Below are positions 21,601 to 27,400 of a DNA stretch of 64,000 nt, piece after piece. Within the stretch, counting starts at the first letter, position 1, and the number at the start of each line of letters is the position of its first letter. Position numbers and translations under genes: made by a program. The notes below the pieces were generated by a model. It was given only the letters and a program-made list of their open reading frames with translations. It was not told the origin of the DNA and ran no database searches. The stretch comes from an uncultured Bacteroidales bacterium (lineage in GTDB: Bacteria > Bacteroidota > Bacteroidia > Bacteroidales > Bacteroidaceae), in assembly GCA_902763885.1 (NCBI GenBank), contig CACWTU010000007.1:1-64000 (forward strand), written 5' to 3'.

Positions 21601-24456
21601 AGTAGCAGTAGCAATAGCTTTTATCGTGACAGGAGTTCTCAATCCTGTAATGTCAATCTGATTGCCGGATGAACTATAAGTAGTGGGCTCTTCTGCATCA
21701 GTAGGATGTTCACCATCATCACTTGCTCTCATTGTGTAGTAGAATGTAACACCGTCTGTGGGGTTGCTGCATACTAACAGAATGGTAGTTGCATTAAGCC
21801 TTCTGAATTGAGGTGTGGCACATTGAATTGTAACAGGAGTACTCTCGTAAATGCTAGATTGGAGCATATTTGCCTTGACTGCCAGTACCTTGATGGTTTT
21901 GCCTGAAATACCGGCAGAGAGTGGTGCGGAATATGTCGGACTGTTCGTGCTGGGAGTAGTGCCGTCAAGAGTATAATGGAGTGTGGCACCCTCGGTCGCG
22001 CACGAGAGGGTAATGGTGTTGTCAGGATTTAGTGTTGATGTAGGTGTGGCAACCTTCTCAATTGTCAGTGTAGATACGCTGGATGTGAGATAACCTGTGT
22101 GTGTGGCAATAGCCTTAATCGTGGAGGTATTGCTGACAGAAATCTCAATATGGTTTGTAGAACTACCGGATACGGTAGGTTCATTTCCGTCTGTGGTATA
22201 GTAGATGGCGGCACCATCGCCGGCATTGATTTCAGCCTGGTTGATACCGTTGAATGTGATAACGGGTGCGGTATAAGGACTAAACTCAAGCTCTATTACA
22301 TTAGACTGGACAGTATGATCTGATGCAATGACAGCTATAGCTTTGACACCGGTTGAACCTATTGCAGGTGTAATTGTACCGGTGTATTTAAAAGTGGGAC
22401 TTTCTGGATCATCGCCAGTGGCAGGGACAACAGGCTCTGAACCGTCAAGAGTATAATAGAAGTCAGTACCTGTAGTGGGGCAGGTTATGGTGACATCACC
22501 ATTGGCAGCCTGACTTATGGCTGGATCATGACAGAAAGCATCTGTCACAAAAGACCATGCCGAACTGCCGGTAGCCCTGACTTTCTGCACTCTCAAAATT
22601 GTATTGTTACGGTTCATGGTACTCACGGTGCCGATTGCCTCGTCGCGCAGTATCTTGGGGACTATGAAATAATAATCCTTATCGGCGGACCTGACCCACG
22701 TGAACTGATATCTGCCTGCTTCACCGTTGTTTTCACTTGTCTTGAATGCAGCGTTATTATCGCTTGCGTTGCCTTCAGTGGCAAAGTAGAGATATTCTCC
22801 AGTCAACGCATTACGGATGTAGAAGTAATCCAGCCAGTCCTGTTCAGTGGAGGCATCAGCCAGTTCAAAATACCAGTAGGTATTCTGATCGTCTTGCGCG
22901 TCGGTTATGGTGGCAAAGGCACCGGCCGATGCAGGCGCTTTGATATAGTGATCACCAGAAGAGCTGTTGTGCAGTTGGTAGTATGTCATTGAATTGGCAT
23001 CAGATACCGTAAACGGAGCTGTACGTTCAAGGACACTCTTTTTTACAAATTTCCAGATGGAGTTGACATCATTCGCTTTATCGTGGAGAGCTATTGTTTT
23101 TTCACTGGTATTGTTGGAGGTCTTGTTAAGATTTTTTGTGTTATCCTTTGGCTTGATGTTGAATGTACCTGAGATAGGTGATTCAACTATCTTGAATTTG
23201 AACTTGTCGGGACTTTGACTATCAAAGACGTCCATGTAAACTCCGTTGCTACTATCATAGCACATATACTTGCCGTTGGATGACGGGTTGACAATATAGA
23301 AGTATTGTGTGGTGTTGTCAGCTCCGGCATATTTGAAGTACCACTCCATTGTGGGGCGGAACATGCTGGTGGTATTTACTTTCAGGACATTGTTGACCTC
23401 ATCGCCCGGAATCATATAGAAATAGAAGTGGTCAGTGTTCCATGCGTTGTTCTGGCTCTGGATAAGACGCTTGTGGTCAATACCGCACGAAACAAGTGTT
23501 GTAAAGGTGGCAACGTTGGTCACATCTTCAGCCATAATAACTATGGCTTTGACTAAAACGTTCCCGTTGTCATTAGGATCAGGCTCAAAAGGTGTGGTAT
23601 ATTCGGTGCCGTTTTGCAAAGTGGGCTTGGTGCCATCGGTGGTATATATGATTGTTCCAGAAAGCGTTGTGGAAATCTCTATCAGATCGTCTTCATTATA
23701 TGTGATAGTGGGTAAGGGATAGTAGTCCTCAAGATAGAATACACTGTTTGCCGTATTCTCACTCCACAAACCGATGATACCTCCTGTATTTACACTATTA
23801 AACGCATCACCGTCACCAACGAGAGAATTTTTGTTTCCTTTGTTGACATTAAGGTATATCTTATTTTGATCACCAGTGGTGTTAATGGCCTTTTTGGATG
23901 CGATGTTTATAAAACCATTTCCAAACTGGTCAATCCTAAATAGGGATGCTTCTTCATCACTGGCGTATGAATCCTGAAGGTGTACACGTACACGTCCATT
24001 ATTTGAAAAAGGAGCGGGGTTATAGGTCAGGTATTTGTTATCGCTTTTATGTTTGATGAAATAGTAACCATCTAAGGTGGGATGTTTTTCTATTACCCAT
24101 ACAGCCTCGCTGGCATCGTTAGTGGCGCGGTATTGATAGGTGGTAATGAATGGCTGACCATTATCATCATTCTGGTATTTTGGATTACTATTGGCATTAT
24201 AGAATTTATAACCAACTGTGGGCGCCATGTAAAAGTTGTTTGCCGGATTGTCCGCATCAAATGATGATGTGGGTGTTGAAGCGATATAATACGTTCCCGA
24301 ATAGTCGGTCTGAGCAAACGCGGGCCCTGCGCCCCATGTGAGCATGAGGAGCAGAAGGGATAGGGTGGAGAAGAGCCTGCCTCTTCTCTTTAATATGGTG
24401 TGAACAGTATTGTATAACATATATCGTATCATATCGTTGTTTTTTCTCATAATCAT
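607..24456 (-). CDS. Giant exported YGGG-repeat protein (7949 aa), putative adhesin
   Basis: The function is unknown and I recognise no named full-length family. A long basic N-terminus and hydrophobic segment ending GAGPAFA-Q (about residue 49) look like a signal peptide. Residues about 50-250 are rich in Tyr and Asn and loosely resemble a ricin-type lectin fold. Five stretches of the form YTxDGxxP (near residues 269, 667, 750, 824 and a degenerate one near 905) resemble the chitobiase C-terminal-like beta-sandwich repeat. A GLUG-like segment with FDGQGHTISGL lies near 1025. From about 1730 to 7885 the protein is an array of well over 100 imperfect units with core [VI][YF]GGG, alternating with Vx[IV]xGGT strands, as expected for a beta-solenoid. 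The last ~65 residues are rich in Pro, Ala and Gln, with no recognisable sorting domain. The gene begins 16 nt after the preceding giant gene, behind AAGAAGAAG, and is last in the operon. Surface adhesion is inferred from architecture and context. Confidence 0.85.
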   Translation of the reverse strand: MIMRKNNDMIRYMLYNTVHTILKRRGRLFSTLSLLLLMLTWGAGPAFAQTDYSGTYYIASTPTSSFDADNPANNFYMAPTVGYKFYNANSNPKYQNDDNGQPFITTYQYRATNDASEAVWVIEKHPTLDGYYFIKHKSDNKYLTYNPAPFSNNGRVRVHLQDSYASDEEASLFRIDQFGNGFINIASKKAINTTGDQNKIYLNVNKGNKNSLVGDGDAFNSVNTGGIIGLWSENTANSVFYLEDYYPLPTITYNEDDLIEISTTLSGTIIYTTDGTKPTLQNGTEYTTPFEPDPNDNGNVLVKAIVIMAEDVTNVATFTTLVSCGIDHKRLIQSQNNAWNTDHFYFYMIPGDEVNNVLKVNTTSMFRPTMEWYFKYAGADNTTQYFYIVNPSSNGKYMCYDSSNGVYMDVFDSQSPDKFKFKIVESPISGTFNIKPKDNTKNLNKTSNNTSEKTIALHDKANDVNSIWKFVKKSVLERTAPFTVSDANSMTYYQLHNSSSGDHYIKAPASAGAFATITDAQDDQNTYWYFELADASTEQDWLDYFYIRNALTGEYLYFATEGNASDNNAAFKTSENNGEAGRYQFTWVRSADKDYYFIVPKILRDEAIGTVSTMNRNNTILRVQKVRATGSSAWSFVTDAFCHDPAISQAANGDVTITCPTTGTDFYYTLDGSEPVVPATGDDPESPTFKYTGTITPAIGSTGVKAIAVIASDHTVQSNVIELEFSPYTAPVITFNGINQAEINAGDGAAIYYTTDGNEPTVSGSSTNHIEISVSNTSTIKAIATHTGYLTSSVSTLTIEKVATPTSTLNPDNTITLSCATEGATLHYTLDGTTPSTNSPTYSAPLSAGISGKTIKVLAVKANMLQSSIYESTPVTIQCATPQFRRLNATTILLVCSNPTDGVTFYYTMRASDDGEHPTDAEEPTTYSSSGNQIDITGLRTPVTIKAIATATGYTTSFTAVRAFAEDINQDPDGTYLITSIDDYELFVTKVQDGGGAGERYRLTTDIALSTSPGNTTISTAFSGTFDGQGHTISGLRNPIFATINGGTVRNLMLSDVNISSHSGNTGAIACSAIGAARIYNVGILDGEVGGSGHTGGLVGDINGNARVINCFSYANITSGTDRAGIVGYNNVATTAATVETGTMIMNCMFYGDITTTGGNISPVYGGVNISNLSGGLNTFNYYLYESPYSSGNHITAGKYNSAISVKQINLNRFEYYRELLNSNKKLAAFYATGSAQDADKKMLKWVLETADRSIQNPKPYPVLKAQGKYPSIINYDTRNLADYSEANRNQGLKMGTLSVTISGVGANAPSGAAITTSSLTLDRTDKDYAHFNYNYDKVQLPYYNDYGTGNYTQNKVVTGWKITAITPLADDPYTSANYNYTKTFSTNPEYFDSPNYNFADRKSSKKDLYSVSGRVFSQGAYFDVPYGVTAIEIEPYWGNAAYLADGYYDYVYSAGYAGEDVKGVGVQITNNTTLSINGSDQKVYTSISGALSTLSGSTVYDNALVLIGNKHRCDPPSNESKPFTMMSIDLDKDNEPDYSFIYHHDNRLAVSPIRFDFINVLGTAMAQKPNNAEKLYNVAIFKPTGWFEITNTCLIHFVQFEYDNGGKSSAPLIILGGTFDQFTSTHGLNSGSGTYSASTKYIHVGGNAYFKNFSNGCHSEVWWYTPHIPISVTGGDYDGFYLSGIYQPNATVIEDDAECYISGGRFGEVAGAAQQQIDGNVQWQIYNADITEFYGGGLNAANPITGNITTNIYNSNVITFCGGPKFGDMQKASSIPISLSYLNNKKETVTREKTIDADRIVTTVAQGCTFGNYFGAGYGGTSFNRINTKDGSAGLSADFGGWTSDYTDQKGKYIAANNGIATDFDYEAFVWSTGQPAGRFYVKWASFSLAQTNDVISTLTDCKITGNFYGGGNRGKVNGKATSILHNCNVTGDVFGAGFSAADATVDLRNDGFVNKVPQINLETGLFEEGTLSGTTTYTWTHTDNSITDGASAIATVGGENVIYTIQDLSTLGQVTEADLTITGTTTVGGSVFGGGEESATNGAIAVNIENGAITGNVYGGGDEGPVTGNPVITITKTDTEKATTITGSVYGGGNLAPTTGNPSVSMDNGAVSGNVFGGGLGSTATVTGNTTVAISGGTVGTDVYGGGSQGDVTGTVSVTISDDANVTGDVYGGGALANTNTVNEGDPYTSVSITGGTVRDVYGGGLGRLASGNDAAVAADVNGPVTVTIDGGDARYVFGCNNLNGSPKSSVQVVINSTDATTTQNGVKTYALQAVYGGGNLAHYNPTSPSNYPTVTVNGCETSIKDVFGGGNAAAVPYTNVTINGGDIDRVFIGGNGESGTAAHVGYLSTDDNPESGSYGAGTANATITGGTINKVFGGGNSKGIVRAAGTLNINKSSAEGACDMYIGEVYGGGNLANGAASSITIGSTGPIVTGENGHAAHPENIGTTLEGIGTVYGGANAADVTGNISLTINGGLISNIFGGNNTSGSVSGTIAVNIEKTCNDDSWYVGDVYGGGNIARYAGSPTVNVKNGTVSRNVYGGGNGDPDGNTQEAGSTGAPTVTIGDLTHTDTENNTYTAIVLGDVYGGGNAAMVTGDAAPTVLVQKCNTQVQHDVYGGGNAADVPATNVTMSGGTISGLFGGGHGDNTEGNVKAANVTGNVSVTVTGGTITQVFAGSNLNGSIGGTVTLNINKSSALGACDMIIGEVYGGGNQAAGNAGTITIGCTGTIVTGENGHAAHPENIGVSLEGIGTVYGGAKQADIGTSESPSNITLNIHSGMVANVFGGNNTSGTIHGTIEVNIEKNDETCGWYVGNVYGGGNLAPYTGSPVVNVKNGTVSGNVYGGGKGTTADITGSPVVTVGDLTPANSAYVAIVTGDVYGGGDAASVTGNTSVTLQKANSGAGRLYGGGNQAGISGNTVISMAAGSVTNAVYGGCNTTGTVGGTSTVTVTGGTIGTAFAQAPASVPLVLFGGGKGAGTSVTGQVTLNIGTKSGDIYTGSANIYGNVYGGSENGEVHAVNVNLYGNNIYGNVFGGGYQTASGKTAATNVNIILDGTAFDRTYNGMAQIFGANDQQGSPTGHVLIHVKRTVAVAGQTANAYYLAAVYGGGNEANYDPTDNIQSTEVLIEGCDETKIQNVYGGGNAAAVPAAEVWLFGSNFIQNLYGGGNGELGASHAAHVGFHRTNEGTDTYESGSGKTYVNLVGGTVTNVYGGSNSNGDIRGGTNILMPQMSDYHGSADIDDTDICNLNATNIYGGGKNAPMRSGVNIVLGCMPDDWIDEIYAGAQAADVGGHVSLTIRSGKFGRVFGGNKDSGKLMGSITVNIEETGDCDVPIIIGELYGGGNLADYSVYGYKANGDPMTAAQLREAIEAEYPSASEGIIDEFFEDRRYNDPKLNVRAFTSIGAIYGGGLQAKVYGDPNIDINVVKGSHAAESSLAGNTGGTVSLPYPAHAAGEIGAIGNIYGGGNLATVYGNTSINIGTKTTVDMVTAPSALYTQDIESQLYLDVPVSGAKITGNIYGGGNDADIEGNTLINIGTVDLTGAGMSGTNVAGDIFGGGKGASTTVTGNVEINIGTNVSGTPVGYATIGGDVYGGSAFGAVNATKGANYESNHNDIAATTDKTTQVNIYGGSVTGSVFGGGEGQTSPISIVAQSFGDATVNIEGGTVGTAVYGGSNINGVLKAKATVNITGGTIGADPGAGAIQDVVFGGGKGQPTIVDGDVEVNIGALDGTTPTGSAIIWGHVYGGSALGSVNGTTATSNTHTTHVNLYQGTVNGDLYGGGLGQTSSSIAANVYGLVTVTTKGGTATNVFGSNNLYGAPQQTVTVQIDGGTFSGNVYGGGNLAAYGTALAPGTATVNMTGGQAVNVFGGGYGASAIVTGNTAVTISGGTVTNNVYGGGDAANLTGNAGVTVSGGTVSKAVYGGGNMANVSNNSTVNITGGTISGDNTSFGSVRGAVFGGGFGNTTLVGGTVNVNINGNSTITGDVYGGSAKGKVNTTDGSSLTTDAVTNVTVSGGTINGDVYGGGLGDNTYAADVYGPVTVTTSGQVINSNGVLTSATNVVNVFGGNNIKGTPKSTIAVNIGGGIISSGVYGGGNVAPYTGNPAVSMTGGMAKDVFGGGLGSSAIVTGNPRVTLSGGDVSNNVYGGGSEADVIGSTTVSMPQNSTARVDNNLFGGGSEADVTGSVTVTIADGWVTGGVYGGGAFANTNTDNWNATKQDDVYGKVSGVQVGTTDVSAYYEYNSNTQTYSLTGDATAVQGKTYYEQVHVTGTWADGKTSATNTTTVTLTGGTVGDVYGGGLGQIADVAHPELNLPALTAREAMVYGDVSVTVNGAAFKKRDRLPDGDKDPVPTSGRVFGCNNQNGTPMGNVTVTVNSTVQLNDMDQRVPGHQDNKYDIHSVYGGGNLAHYLPHPGKETKVIIDGCGETSIEKVFGGGNSASVPSTDVTIYGSYAIGYAFGGGNGADKIPQRDGTWKNNNGAPVNGDAKIVVLGGKIGDAFSGSDTKGTIYGNATILINGKDGYQVANSCPIKITNTYGAARGADIDHDVIFTVTGCGDDNIENVFAGSYDANIRGSVTLNIKSGVFKNVYGGNDHGGTIGGTITVNVEEDDPNHQCKPIIIQNLYGGGREATYPGTGAYHNSTPSVPYTQGKITVNLKSFTRIDNVYGGSLKAPVIGSTEVNVNLVKGDWAGQSVTLPKEYAYIPNIVFGAVNGDNITGTINNAIGTIGNVFGGADEGMVTGNAVVNIGTITSYDNGTVPVLGAHITGDVFGGGNNADIRGNTYVNISAAHNANGVPSGTEVDLTTNTGYAGVKIKGSVYGGGNMGSVGTFDHINDAKPTALTQAGTGTSTVTILGDAEIGPDNLSMITADGKPIDKGHVFGASRGVVKDPKNDPTIKFRTYVYNSNVTIGGNAFVKGSVYGGSENGHVLHDTHVIIKGDCQIGNGYVQMNDDGTYLNTPLGVNRPYTADEWEAGHLIITNDDRSELRTLVGTGNNALYSTSLPECASWTYEANGKPYDVYDYVDPTAETKVPKAATDGHTFYGNVFGGGSGYFPYAQNPNISSIKAIDPSYADGLWLRSAGIVEGNTVVDILGGHILTSVYGGNEQTDVYGSCTVNMSGGTVGVPRTPEQIAAHPVTCYVFGGGKGDQRINFNIWTNVGSTSLNITDEARIYGSVFGGGEDGHVLGNAVTTIGSNAANADNSKIKIGTIGTSTVDGNIFGGGRGFSGTALTAGVVSGNVTVNIYGGYMMGSVFGGGRIASVGTYLVHPELEITEDGDGNVTALPGSSDINPQYGSLIPGTDHGNITVNIHGGTIGSTDTADELGISVGDVFAGCKGGFNKPELGLAKNTTLTITGGTINHNVYGGGEMGSLGKITAKSKHDVNKREYYDADHEYDGAFYDFGISWPYEFTYSTEESNNGLATISITGNTQVKGDVYGSSKGHVMADRFDEALLANVRETSITIGSTTGANQPFIGRSVYGGGEDGHVYDNTTVIINNGSIGQSVYGGGNGTGTYVGTQWTITSQQQPLWEHGSIANATLHSIIAGKVYGNTNVTVNGGTIAHNVFGGGNLGSVGIGNYAGGTDDYMTIGYGELPPKVNDAEGPLWTNTLFMGSGKATVKINSGVIGTAGGYEEDELNKKFPTGNVFGSSRGIASYNVGRRSPRYMYVPDFFLGYCNETEVTIGSDQYNVAPVIYGSVYGGGQDGHVRRDAKVIINKGTIGLEYNSTNTASVNESDLTSMQWIGRGNVYGAGSGLGTYLDNGVRKYNFSSGSVTCATYVQINGGTIYQNVYGGGALASIGPPNIGFGYENKEATGSRKSYSYSQVEINAGATIGTRTNYETYNYGGNVYGASRGDKTLNYQGEDPDTYATDIWSTVNVTGGTIAGSIFGGGEAGNLMKGVEVNISGGTITHDVYGGGALANTNMSRQEVGTGTGIYTYPNTTVNLTGGSMDRVYGGGLGRLHFDNNHIPNHEGSNAVKAMSGNVTINLNQGVENSAPGAIVNKIFGANNFNGTPEGHVKVHVYATQNKYTDALANTNEARNKFSHPRQEDDEDSKTYLGRLLAIASDGNGGYVDGVTTSVLDAANTVYGKENPTDDELTTAINNVNDELVNLYDVQVVYGGGDLAAYVPTDALLDYTTNKAKVDAAYAEVIIDGCDLTSIYQVYGGGNAASTPGTRVTVNGTYEIYELFGGGNGKDPYQLKDGGVEYTYINPGANVGYHDYTTFSSVGNNQFNPVDNNDALTKDDRESHYKYGSGISTTEIRGGTMHAVYGGSNEKGNIRSTALSVYEDANDDCPIKIDETYGGGKDAAMDGEIKLSLDCAKDMDMIFGGAKNADVNNNITLNITNGSYNMAFGGNNTGGAVYGSITVNIEERGCVPIEIDELYGGGYLAPYSIYGYEKENGAYKYYEVDANNQFIPLDGGGYKVGNKDNGKLMPLEAGQTGASATPVNDPRINVISATRIGAIYGGGYKAKMVGSPYINVNMQDGKMEVYKKTIGNETVYVDTDYDQNHQTYTPDDNLTETDENDPTKQKYFIPIDLGTVGSIYGGGYLADVVGDTHIDIGTGSWITDWTNGTPTTEDLQRNDAVITGEVFGGGDNADVTGNTHINIANGHIYFSVYGGGKMGSVGTITGSTKHSDLSSEFALSWPYEFEYKTGTGTTNINITGGRIGFTGKDNFVPDAKYGYWKWRRKKAKETDVLDAGETRLDNGDVYGGGKGIAGERYSTALIANVKEARVTINYSTTPSTNETSYSSNIDLSEPENNYIAGSVYGGGEDGHVNDNTYVNIYGGLIGHSVYGGGKGKGEFDVVLIDWKKLDWEHLSESAKNTYKNTSIDEVDPQYKKQATITGVISGKIYGNTNVIMTDGKVIRNVYGGGNLGSVGKGNYAGGTDDYTYYAPSKGYGERLNGPIWVADNDFMSSGKSTVTITGGTLGTASGDKDGLPTGNVFGGARGIAPPNVPNDLSPRHFYDPEFYMGYINESVVTIGTQGQSNEDAGQTGKAPRIYGSVYGGGQDGHVRRETNVTVYSGEIGNVYNTANRLLVGTLTPLDPQNAEDSQEKYDARVASHSDSTHLQWLFRGNVFGAGSGIGKYDPNEKDEDEDEDNDDLHSTSAGSVTHNTTINIKGGIIHRNVYGGGSLATVGPPYMGHTDNEVRKDPSEGTEGTCNGQTTLSVVNIESKVGDDESFALGYGGNVFGASRGANNDEKLHLEPVNINKYATTFYNKVNIKQGADVLGNVFGGGEAGLVFKDAKVNVANFDGALLSSATIGRSVFGGGDQADVQGNTYVNVGGGWIKKNIYGGGNMGSVGKLTGTPVVHNTIKTENPGAGALYDFGLSWPVDIQFAEGTGTTNVTITGGRIGITGKDVMITGGEKEDNGDIYGGSKGEPAERYEEAYYANVRNTVVTIDYPSDLVYNVGNLGSYIDNNGTKILIKQGIPAIHGSVYGGGENGHVLDSTKLIINNGLIGHGVYGGGKGKDTYSGELIDYSTRNTTQTTYQTQVASIIAGKVYGNTNITMNGGYVLRNIYGGGNLASVGKGNYAGGTDDYSLEGYGELPPKDGNAEGPLWANDDFKNSGICRVTIKGGTVGYYNDAAPDLSAFTKDDLPTGNVFGSCRGMSAPNYNDISPRYLYFPEFFYGYVNQTIVTIGVANGGPTILGSVYGGGQDGHVRRSSKVVINNGTIGLDYDNFKDRISESNQFLDRGNVYGAGSGIGQFSYDVRQLIDSDHPELGYQIVGTQTGYNYSSGSVTGTTSVQINNGTIYQNVYGGGALASVGPPNIGAEHGLGFDEYQTTAPYDRPAGFSAYNNHLSTSSCNIVINGGYIGNAAGYAAAYGGNVYGASRGNIGGLNLGATSFLHATTIWTNVEAKNGHIFGNVFGGGQMGEVKHDTRVVIGGAEQTPAPQSPAQPRAARPQAQPAAQSAANAQPAGNGQSPTRNIAVEAPVNRTVTTRQAQ

Positions 24457-24472
24457 CTTCTTCTTTTTGTCA

Positions 24473-27400
24473 TCACTTGGTCACTGCAACCTTTTGTTTG
24501 TTAACTATGTAGATGCCGCGGTTGTTGACCGGTATCTGGATGCGGGTGCCCGGCTGGATGGTAAACTTGCCTAATGACCTGCCGCCAACGGTGGTTACGG
24601 TCACGGTGGCAGGTATCTCCAACGTACTCTCAACCCAGATGCTCATATCCTTACCGTAGATGTAGAGACCGCGGGCAGCCACAACGTCATCCAGAGGCAT
24701 CTGATCCTCTATGTAACCTATGTACAGAGCACTGGACTTGGCACTGCCGCGTGTTCCGCCACGGCGTGATGCTTGGTTGCCACTTGCTTTAAAGTACGGA
24801 CGGAACGCTACGGTTGTTACCGTGTTGTCATCTTTATTCTGGAACTTGGTTCCGTCTGCATCCAAAAGCCATGTGGTCTGGCCGTCCAGACTGTGGGCCT
24901 GATATGTAGGCGTGAACTGATAACCCTGAATGGTTGTCACTGTCTCATAGTCAATATCGGATACTTCTATACCAATACCCTCAGCCGATACGAACGTGAT
25001 TATCTGGGCATCAAGTTTGGCAGGAGTGTTGGCTGCTGCGGTAGTGGCCAGGAACGTGCCGCTCATATCAAACTCATAATACCTGCTGCCCGGGAATCCA
25101 ATCAGGTACGGCTGTGCAGCCTTTCCGAACGGATAGTTGGCATGGGTAATATTGTTGTCAGGGCTGTAATAAGTCTGATATGTATCATCGTTCTTGTCCT
25201 TGTGGCCCTTGCCGTTACCATTATTCTTGTTGTTATAGTAGTAATCCCACAGGAAGTAGTTGTTATAGGCCAGGTCGGTGCCTATGATGCCTGCATCAGC
25301 CTCATCATCAGTAACCTTAGGTATGGACTTGAACAGAACCTTGCTGTTATCTGTCTCATCAAGCTTGTCAGGTATGCGCAGCCAGTACTCATGACCAACG
25401 TTGCTGCCCTCATAGAAGTGGGTTATCCATCCCTTCTGGCTTGTGGTCACGGTCTTGACTGTGAACGGCAGGCTTATGCCCTCCCAACCAGTGCCGGCAT
25501 CCTGTACAAATACCTCAGGCGCACGCTGATACCACATCACGTGATCGTCACCCATGTTGTAACTGATAGGAGCGTTGAAATCCTGTTTGTCAACCAGGAA
25601 CTGGTCATTGACGGCTTGATAGACAGTGTTATTACCGACTGTAGTCAATACTACATGGTGACCGTGTATGTTGACCATATCCTCATCGGCAACCTGACGT
25701 ATGCTATTGTATTCGTTGGCAGTATTGTAGCTACTCTCAGGAGTGTTGGCATACTTGAAGTAGTCAGGCTCCTTGAAGTAGTTGCAGATTACGGTTGTGG
25801 TGGCATCATCGGTTGCATCGGAGTATGCCAGCAGGTTCTGGGTCTGTCCATCGGTACGCAATCCGGTCAATCCGTCAAAGTCAAGTATCGGATAGAAGTA
25901 GCGGCTTTGGCTTGCACCGTCTGTGCGGAGGTTGTCACCGTAACCTGTAAAGTCAATGGCTGTCATGCCTGGATATACCTTATCGTCATTATCCTTGGCA
26001 GTAGCGGGCAGGACGGCATTAGCATTGTAGTGGGCAATATCCATGTTGCTGTCACCAAAGTAAGCCGGAGCACGGAATACACGGTTGGTTGATCCGTTAA
26101 AGCGTGACGGATTATCCTGATGTGTATTGGTCAATTCATATCCGTATGTCAGCGTCTGGCCAAAGTACAGATAGTCTGTAGGCCAGATAGGAGCGTAAAT
26201 GAGTTGGGATGCTGAATTGGCGTCTGTTACGGTACGCTCACGTGAATCAGTCCATGTGGGTACTATTCCGGCGGCATAGCGATAATCGCCGTCAGCGTAA
26301 CGATTCTCAACATAACCGTACTTGGATTCACCTATGATAGGATATACGGCGTATGAGGTTGGATAATATGCTTGGCTAGGATTATCCGCTACGGTACCGT
26401 CAGCATTACGTGTCAGATAGTAATACTGCAATCCGTTATCCTGTCCGTTGCCGTCATAGTAACGCTTGTTCAGATAGAATCCGTTCAGGTTATATGCCAC
26501 CTCACCGTTGTAGAATGCCTGGGCATCCTTGCGTATAGGAGTACCGTTATCAACATAGTTGTCACTAGCTTCACGGTCGGCAATCAGCTTGGTGTAAGAA
26601 CCAGTCTTAGGTGTTGCGTTGCCACTGTAAGCGTCATCATAGTCTTCCATATAGTAGCTGTTGACAACCTGGATGAGGCTTCCGCCGTCATAGTTATTTG
26701 TCGTTCTGGACGGAGCGCCTATGATAGGTAGTGATGTCTTGGCTTCGTCAGATGTTGTGCTTATCCAGCTGTTCTCAACATAACCGATACCTGTTTCTGC
26801 TATACCTGCACCGGTGAACGAACCTGTTACACCCAGGTTATAGACATTACCGCACAGATTGCTGAACAGCGAGTTGGTAAGCCCCTTGATGGTGTAACCG
26901 TCACCATGCAGAGTTCCGCTGAAGCAAACGCTCTGGCCTTGACCGATAGGAGTCCACTCGCTACCTGTATTGTCAATGTCGGTGCGCAGTATGAACTGAA
27001 TGTTGTTACCGCCGCGTACACCTGAATTCATAGGATACTGTCCTGCAAGATCACCTGAAGCTATAGGCTGAAGCTGTCCTTCCTGATCATAGGTGCGATT
27101 TTCAAGGCTCAGGTCATAGAAATCCTTGAGCAGTTCAACACCGTTCTTACCGCCGGTATAGTCATTGATGTATATCTTACTGTCGCGCTTAAGCTGGCTG
27201 CGGTCATAATCCACATACATATGGTGCACGTTGTCATCCATCACCTTCTTAAGGTCATGATAGTTAGCTACGCTTACTGGTACATGGTTGGAGTAGGTCT
27301 TGCCCAGATATGTCTTGGCGTAATATGCCAGATAATAGCCGTCCTGATACCAGAAGAGTTCATCGTTCATAGGTACATATTCCTTACCGTTGGTATGGAG

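Noticed and set aside
24450-24480. The two giant genes as one gene split by a frameshift
   Set aside because: Each has its own signal peptide. The upstream protein ends in a complete sorting-like domain, and a ribosome-binding-like AAGAAGAAG precedes the second start.
24773-26092. A 439-codon plus-strand open frame opposite the 4164-residue gene
   Set aside because: It lies wholly antisense to a gene with a coherent signal peptide, repeats and C-terminal domain. Its product has no domain structure, and long antisense frames are expected where codon bias avoids stops on the other strand.
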